A stretch of 64,000 bases of DNA from Streptomyces justiciae (lineage in GTDB: Bacteria; Actinomycetota; Actinomycetes; Streptomycetales; Streptomycetaceae): NCBI RefSeq assembly GCF_015163075.1, contig NZ_JADDXU010000002.1, positions 558,001 through 622,000 on the forward strand, in the 5' to 3' direction. The translations under genes and the position numbers were made by a program. Within the stretch, counting starts at the first letter, position 1; each line of letters begins with the position of its first letter. This document shows, in pieces, positions 61,528-64,000 of this stretch. Below the pieces are notes generated by a model that ran no database searches, was not told the DNA's origin, and saw only the letters and a list, made by a program, of their open reading frames with translations.

Positions 61528-62304
61528 TCAGTGGGCGGCGGCGTTCTCGATCGGCCGCTGGGCGGAGGCGGATGCCTCGCGCTCTCCCGTCGAGGGCGAC
61601 AGGGCGACGAAGGCCGAGGTCAGGAACAGATAGGACCCGAGCCCGACGGCGAGCGGGAAGATGAACTGCATCGCCGTCGCCCCGGCCAGCGCGGCGCCGG
61701 ACGGGGTGACGCGCACGCTCACCGCGAACATCCCGGTGTAGTGCATGCTGCTCACCGCGGCGCCCATGATCAGGGAGGCGATGGTGACGGCGACGGGCGA
61801 CTTGATGTTGAGCGCCGCCCACAGCGCGGCGGTCGCGGCCACCACGGCGATCAGGACGGAGAGCCCGACGAGCACCGGGTCGTAGCGCACCTGACCGTGC
61901 AGGCGTACGGCGGCCATGCCCAGGTAGTGCATGCTGGCGACGCCGAGTCCGGTGGTGAGGCCGCCGAGGAAGAGCGCGCGGGCGCGGTCGCGGCTGTAGC
62001 CGACGGCGAAGACGCCGGCACAGACGACGATCATGGCGACGAGCAGGCTCACGATGGTGAGCGGCACGTCGTAGCGGATGTCGGTGCCGCTGACGCTGAA
62101 GCCGAGCATGGCCACGAAGTGCATGGTCCAGATGCCGGTGCCGATCGCCGAGGCCGCGGTGATGAGCCAGTTGCGCCGCGAGCGTCCGGTGGCGCCGAGC
62201 GCGCGCATGGTGCAGCGCAGGCCGAGTGCGGCGCCGATGCAGGCCATCACGTACGACAGCACGGGGGTCAGCCAGCCGAGGGCTGCGTGGTCCAGGTGTC
62301 CCAT
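61528..62304 (-). CDS. MHYT-domain integral membrane sensor
   Basis: 258 residues with seven predicted helices and three MHYT-type motifs: TMHFVAM, SMHYLGM and SMHYTGM. MHYT domains are proposed to bind copper and sense oxygen, CO or NO. There is no attached GGDEF or kinase output. The gene ends 43 bases before cvnA on the same strand, so it probably feeds a signal into the conservon. Short C-terminal tail is cytoplasmic and Ala/Ser-rich. Confidence 0.9.
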   Translation of the reverse strand: MGHLDHAALGWLTPVLSYVMACIGAALGLRCTMRALGATGRSRRNWLITAASAIGTGIWTMHFVAMLGFSVSGTDIRYDVPLTIVSLLVAMIVVCAGVFAVGYSRDRARALFLGGLTTGLGVASMHYLGMAAVRLHGQVRYDPVLVGLSVLIAVVAATAALWAALNIKSPVAVTIASLIMGAAVSSMHYTGMFAVSVRVTPSGAALAGATAMQFIFPLAVGLGSYLFLTSAFVALSPSTGEREASASAQRPIENAAAH

Positions 62305-62447
62305 GGCCCCGGGACGCTAGTCGGGGCACGGGAGCACAAAGGGGGCGCATTTCGAAAGCTGTTGGAATATGACGCAGCGATGTACCTGAACGATCGCGTC
62401 CCGCTCGAACGTGCGCACAGAAGCGTCACCCTTGTCGGTGAGGGATC

Positions 62448-63056
62448 ATGCGGAACATGAGCGACGACCACACACATGTCCAGGAGTTCTTCGGCGCCCG
62501 GGCGGCCGACTGGGACGCCCGGTTCCCCGACGACGGTCCCGCCTACGCGGCCGCGGTCGCCGAGCTCGGTCTGCGCGAGGGGGACCGCGTCCTCGACGCC
62601 GGCTGCGGCACGGGACGCGCCCTGACGCCCCTGCGTGCGGCCGTGGGCCCCTCGGGAGCGGTGCTGGGAGCCGATCTGACCCCGGCCATGCTCCAGGCCG
62701 CCGTACGGGCGGGGCGGGACCGGGACGGGCAGTTGCTGCTCGCCGACGTGGCCGCGCTGCCGTTGCGCTCGTCGTCCCTGGACGCGGCGTTCGGGGCGGG
62801 GTTGATCTCCCACCTGCCCGATCCGGCCGAGAACCTGCGGGAGTTGGCGCGCGTGGTGCGCCCGGGCGGCATCCTGGCGCTGTTTCATCCGATCGGCAGG
62901 GCGGCGCTCGCGGCGCGGCAGGGCCGTCGGATCACTTCGGAAGACCTGCGCGCGGAGCCCAACCTCCGGCCCCTGCTGGCCGGTTCCGGGTGGCGGATGA
63001 CGTCGTACGTCGACGAGGACGCGCGGTTCCTGGCGCTGGCCGTCCGCGAGGGCTGA
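62448..63056 (+). CDS. Class I SAM-dependent methyltransferase
   Basis: 202 residues with the Rossmann-like SAM fold: motif I VLDAGCGTG (about 48-56), GAVLGADLTPAML and RVVRPGGILALFHPIG. The ATG 62448 has GAGGGAT upstream; ATG 62457 is also possible. Family resemblance is to the methyltransferase type 11 group; the substrate is unknown. Its final codons are the first unit of a 13-bp tandem repeat. Confidence 0.85.
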   Translation: MRNMSDDHTHVQEFFGARAADWDARFPDDGPAYAAAVAELGLREGDRVLDAGCGTGRALTPLRAAVGPSGAVLGADLTPAMLQAAVRAGRDRDGQLLLADVAALPLRSSSLDAAFGAGLISHLPDPAENLRELARVVRPGGILALFHPIGRAALAARQGRRITSEDLRAEPNLRPLLAGSGWRMTSYVDEDARFLALAVREG

Positions 63057-63151
63057 CCATGAGGGCCGTCCGCGAGGGCCGACCATGAGGGCCGACCGCG
63101 AGGGCCGACCATGAGGGCCGACCGCGAGGGCCGACCGCGAGGGCCGTCCGC
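63048..63151. repeat. 13-bp tandem repeat, 8 copies
   Basis: Eight consecutive 13-base units of the form gagggccgaccat/gagggccgaccgc, mostly alternating, run from 63048 to 63151. The first unit (gagggctgaccat) contains the stop codon of the methyltransferase, so the array seems to have grown from the gene end. The unit is not a multiple of three. The array ends 3 bases before the convergent hydrolase stop codon. Confidence 0.92.
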
Positions 63152-63153
63152 AC

Positions 63154-63909
63154 TCACAGCCGCCCGGCGACCGCGGCCACGTACGCCTCGGGGTTGTCGA
63201 ACATGACGTTGTGGCCGGCGCCGGGCACGGTCACCACGCGCACGCCCGCCTCCTCCAGCCCCTCCCTGCCGTCGAGTTCGCCGCTCGACTCGCCCTGCAG
63301 GTACACGCGGTCGACGGTGAGCCCTTCGAGGATCGTGCGCATCACGGGGTCGGACCCGCGCCGCAGCCCGGCCGCCGAGCGGTGCAGGGCGCGCGGGTCG
63401 GCCAGCCGCATGGTCGCGGCCCACAGCGGCCCGACCGCCTCCAGCACGCGCGCGTGGCCGCCGTCGACGAAGGCGTCCTCCTCGTAGGAGGCGATGCCGC
63501 TGCTGCCCGCGGCCGGCGGCGGGAAGGGATCCAGGTTGGCCTCGGTGAGCACCAGGCGGGAGACCAGTTCGGGCCGCCGGTGGGCGAGCACGATCGCGAC
63601 GGCGCCGCCCATGCTGTGCCCGATCACCTCGGCGCCGGTCAGTTCGGCCGCGTCCAGTGCCGCGGCCAGGGCGTCGGCGTGCTCTTCCAGCGTGTAGCCG
63701 AAGTGCTCGGGCCGGTCGCTGATGCCGTGCCCCGGCAGGTCCACGAACAGGCTGCGCCTGCCCGCGAGTTCGGGCCGGGCGGCGATGTGGGCGTGGTACA
63801 CGGAGGACATCGACCCCAGTCCGTGCACGTACACGCGCGCGGGTTCCTCGCCGGGCACCTCCGTCCAGCGGATACGGCTTCCCTTGCTGTCGAACTCGGC
63901 CTGCTCCAT
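63154..63909 (-). CDS. Alpha/beta hydrolase
   Basis: 251 residues: VHGLGSMSSVYH oxyanion region, DLPGHGISD, nucleophile elbow GHSMGGA (about 95-101) and C-terminal GAGHNVMFDNP with the catalytic His. ATG 63909 has GGAGG 5 bases upstream. The N-terminus lacks a signal peptide, so it acts in the cytoplasm. An inverted repeat upstream suggests control by a TetR-type regulator outside the window. Substrate unknown. Confidence 0.88.
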   Translation of the reverse strand: MEQAEFDSKGSRIRWTEVPGEEPARVYVHGLGSMSSVYHAHIAARPELAGRRSLFVDLPGHGISDRPEHFGYTLEEHADALAAALDAAELTGAEVIGHSMGGAVAIVLAHRRPELVSRLVLTEANLDPFPPPAAGSSGIASYEEDAFVDGGHARVLEAVGPLWAATMRLADPRALHRSAAGLRRGSDPVMRTILEGLTVDRVYLQGESSGELDGREGLEEAGVRVVTVPGAGHNVMFDNPEAYVAAVAGRL

Positions 63910-63940
63910 CGCGTCCTCCCTCGTCGACGTCGACGGCAAC

Positions 63941-63978
63941 AATACATCGGTCACGAGGTATAGAGAAGCCGATGTATT
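63941..63978. promoter_or_regulatory. Inverted repeat upstream of alpha/beta hydrolase (candidate TetR operator)
   Basis: AATACATCGG (63941-63950) and CCGATGTATT (63969-63978) form a perfect 10-bp inverted repeat with an 18-base spacer; a further cgatgta lies at 63987. The AT-rich cluster is typical of a divergent TetR-controlled promoter. The other gene is beyond the window end. Confidence 0.6.
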
Positions 63979-64000
63979 CACTGAGCGATGTACACCGGGC

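Overview
The window is about 64 kb of very GC-rich chromosomal DNA with the gene content of a Streptomyces (or close actinomycete relative). Markers are an 1124-residue pyruvate carboxylase, a Cvn-type conservon (kinase-like CvnA, roadblock CvnB, DUF742 CvnC, GTPase CvnD), AfsQ-like two-component genes, DUF5997/DUF5709/DUF6397/DUF3152 proteins, a streptogrisin-like protease, Tat and lipobox signals, many GTG starts and 4-bp ATGA overlaps. I see no tRNA, rRNA, CRISPR array, insertion sequence, phage gene or biosynthetic megasynthase. It reads as ordinary chromosome with several short accessory and broken loci.

Layout. 1-1260: LysR-type substrate-binding protein (cut by the window edge), DUF5997, and a frameshifted DUF4389 gene. 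1338-5114: a GH115 alpha-glucuronidase and an SDR behind a perfect LacI-type palindrome. 5321-14292: LuxR regulator, DHA2 exporter, pyruvate carboxylase, a P450, a 0.4 kb low-complexity repeat and a second exporter. 14403-15915: a small ORF, a cysteine-type leader peptide and a metY/metX operon collapsed by an out-of-frame internal deletion. 15848-20554: orphan barstar, class V aminotransferase, two lipoproteins, and a divergent XRE/SDR pair. 20605-27132: MHS transporter with secreted hydrolase, an AfsQ1/AfsQ2/GerMN-lipoprotein operon, and a DUF3152 protein that shares an AfsQ1-like box with it. 27156-30394: ArsR regulator, FMN-type protein, SulP transporter and YjdM. 30441-33393: secreted protease, EamA exporter with TetR and palindromic operator, YjbQ. 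33479-37461: a second cysteine-type leader peptide ahead of an ssuCBA-like sulfonate ABC operon and a flavin monooxygenase.

37474-44694: MltG-like transglycosylase, ABC exporter with divergent MarR, dicarboxylate symporter, secreted PNGase-A-like protein, L,D-transpeptidase. 44832-48385: a heterodimeric ABC exporter whose motif losses all fall in one composite ATP site. 48459-52116: PF03640 lipoprotein, ECF sigma and anti-sigma factors flanking a 15-bp inverted repeat, DUF5709, cysteine-free ribosomal protein L31, YdjM-like membrane protein. 52262-56627: DEAD-box helicase with DUF3516, thioesterase TesB, DUF6397. 56754-62304 (minus): MHYT membrane sensor, CvnA-B-C-D and an extra roadblock protein. 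62448-64000: methyltransferase ending in a 13-bp tandem repeat, and an alpha/beta hydrolase with an inverted-repeat operator.

The points most worth following up are the metY-metX deletion chimera, the two cysteine leader peptides, the one-sided degenerate ABC exporter, the MHYT-extended conservon with a second roadblock gene, the AfsQ1-like box, and several clean inverted repeats next to regulators.
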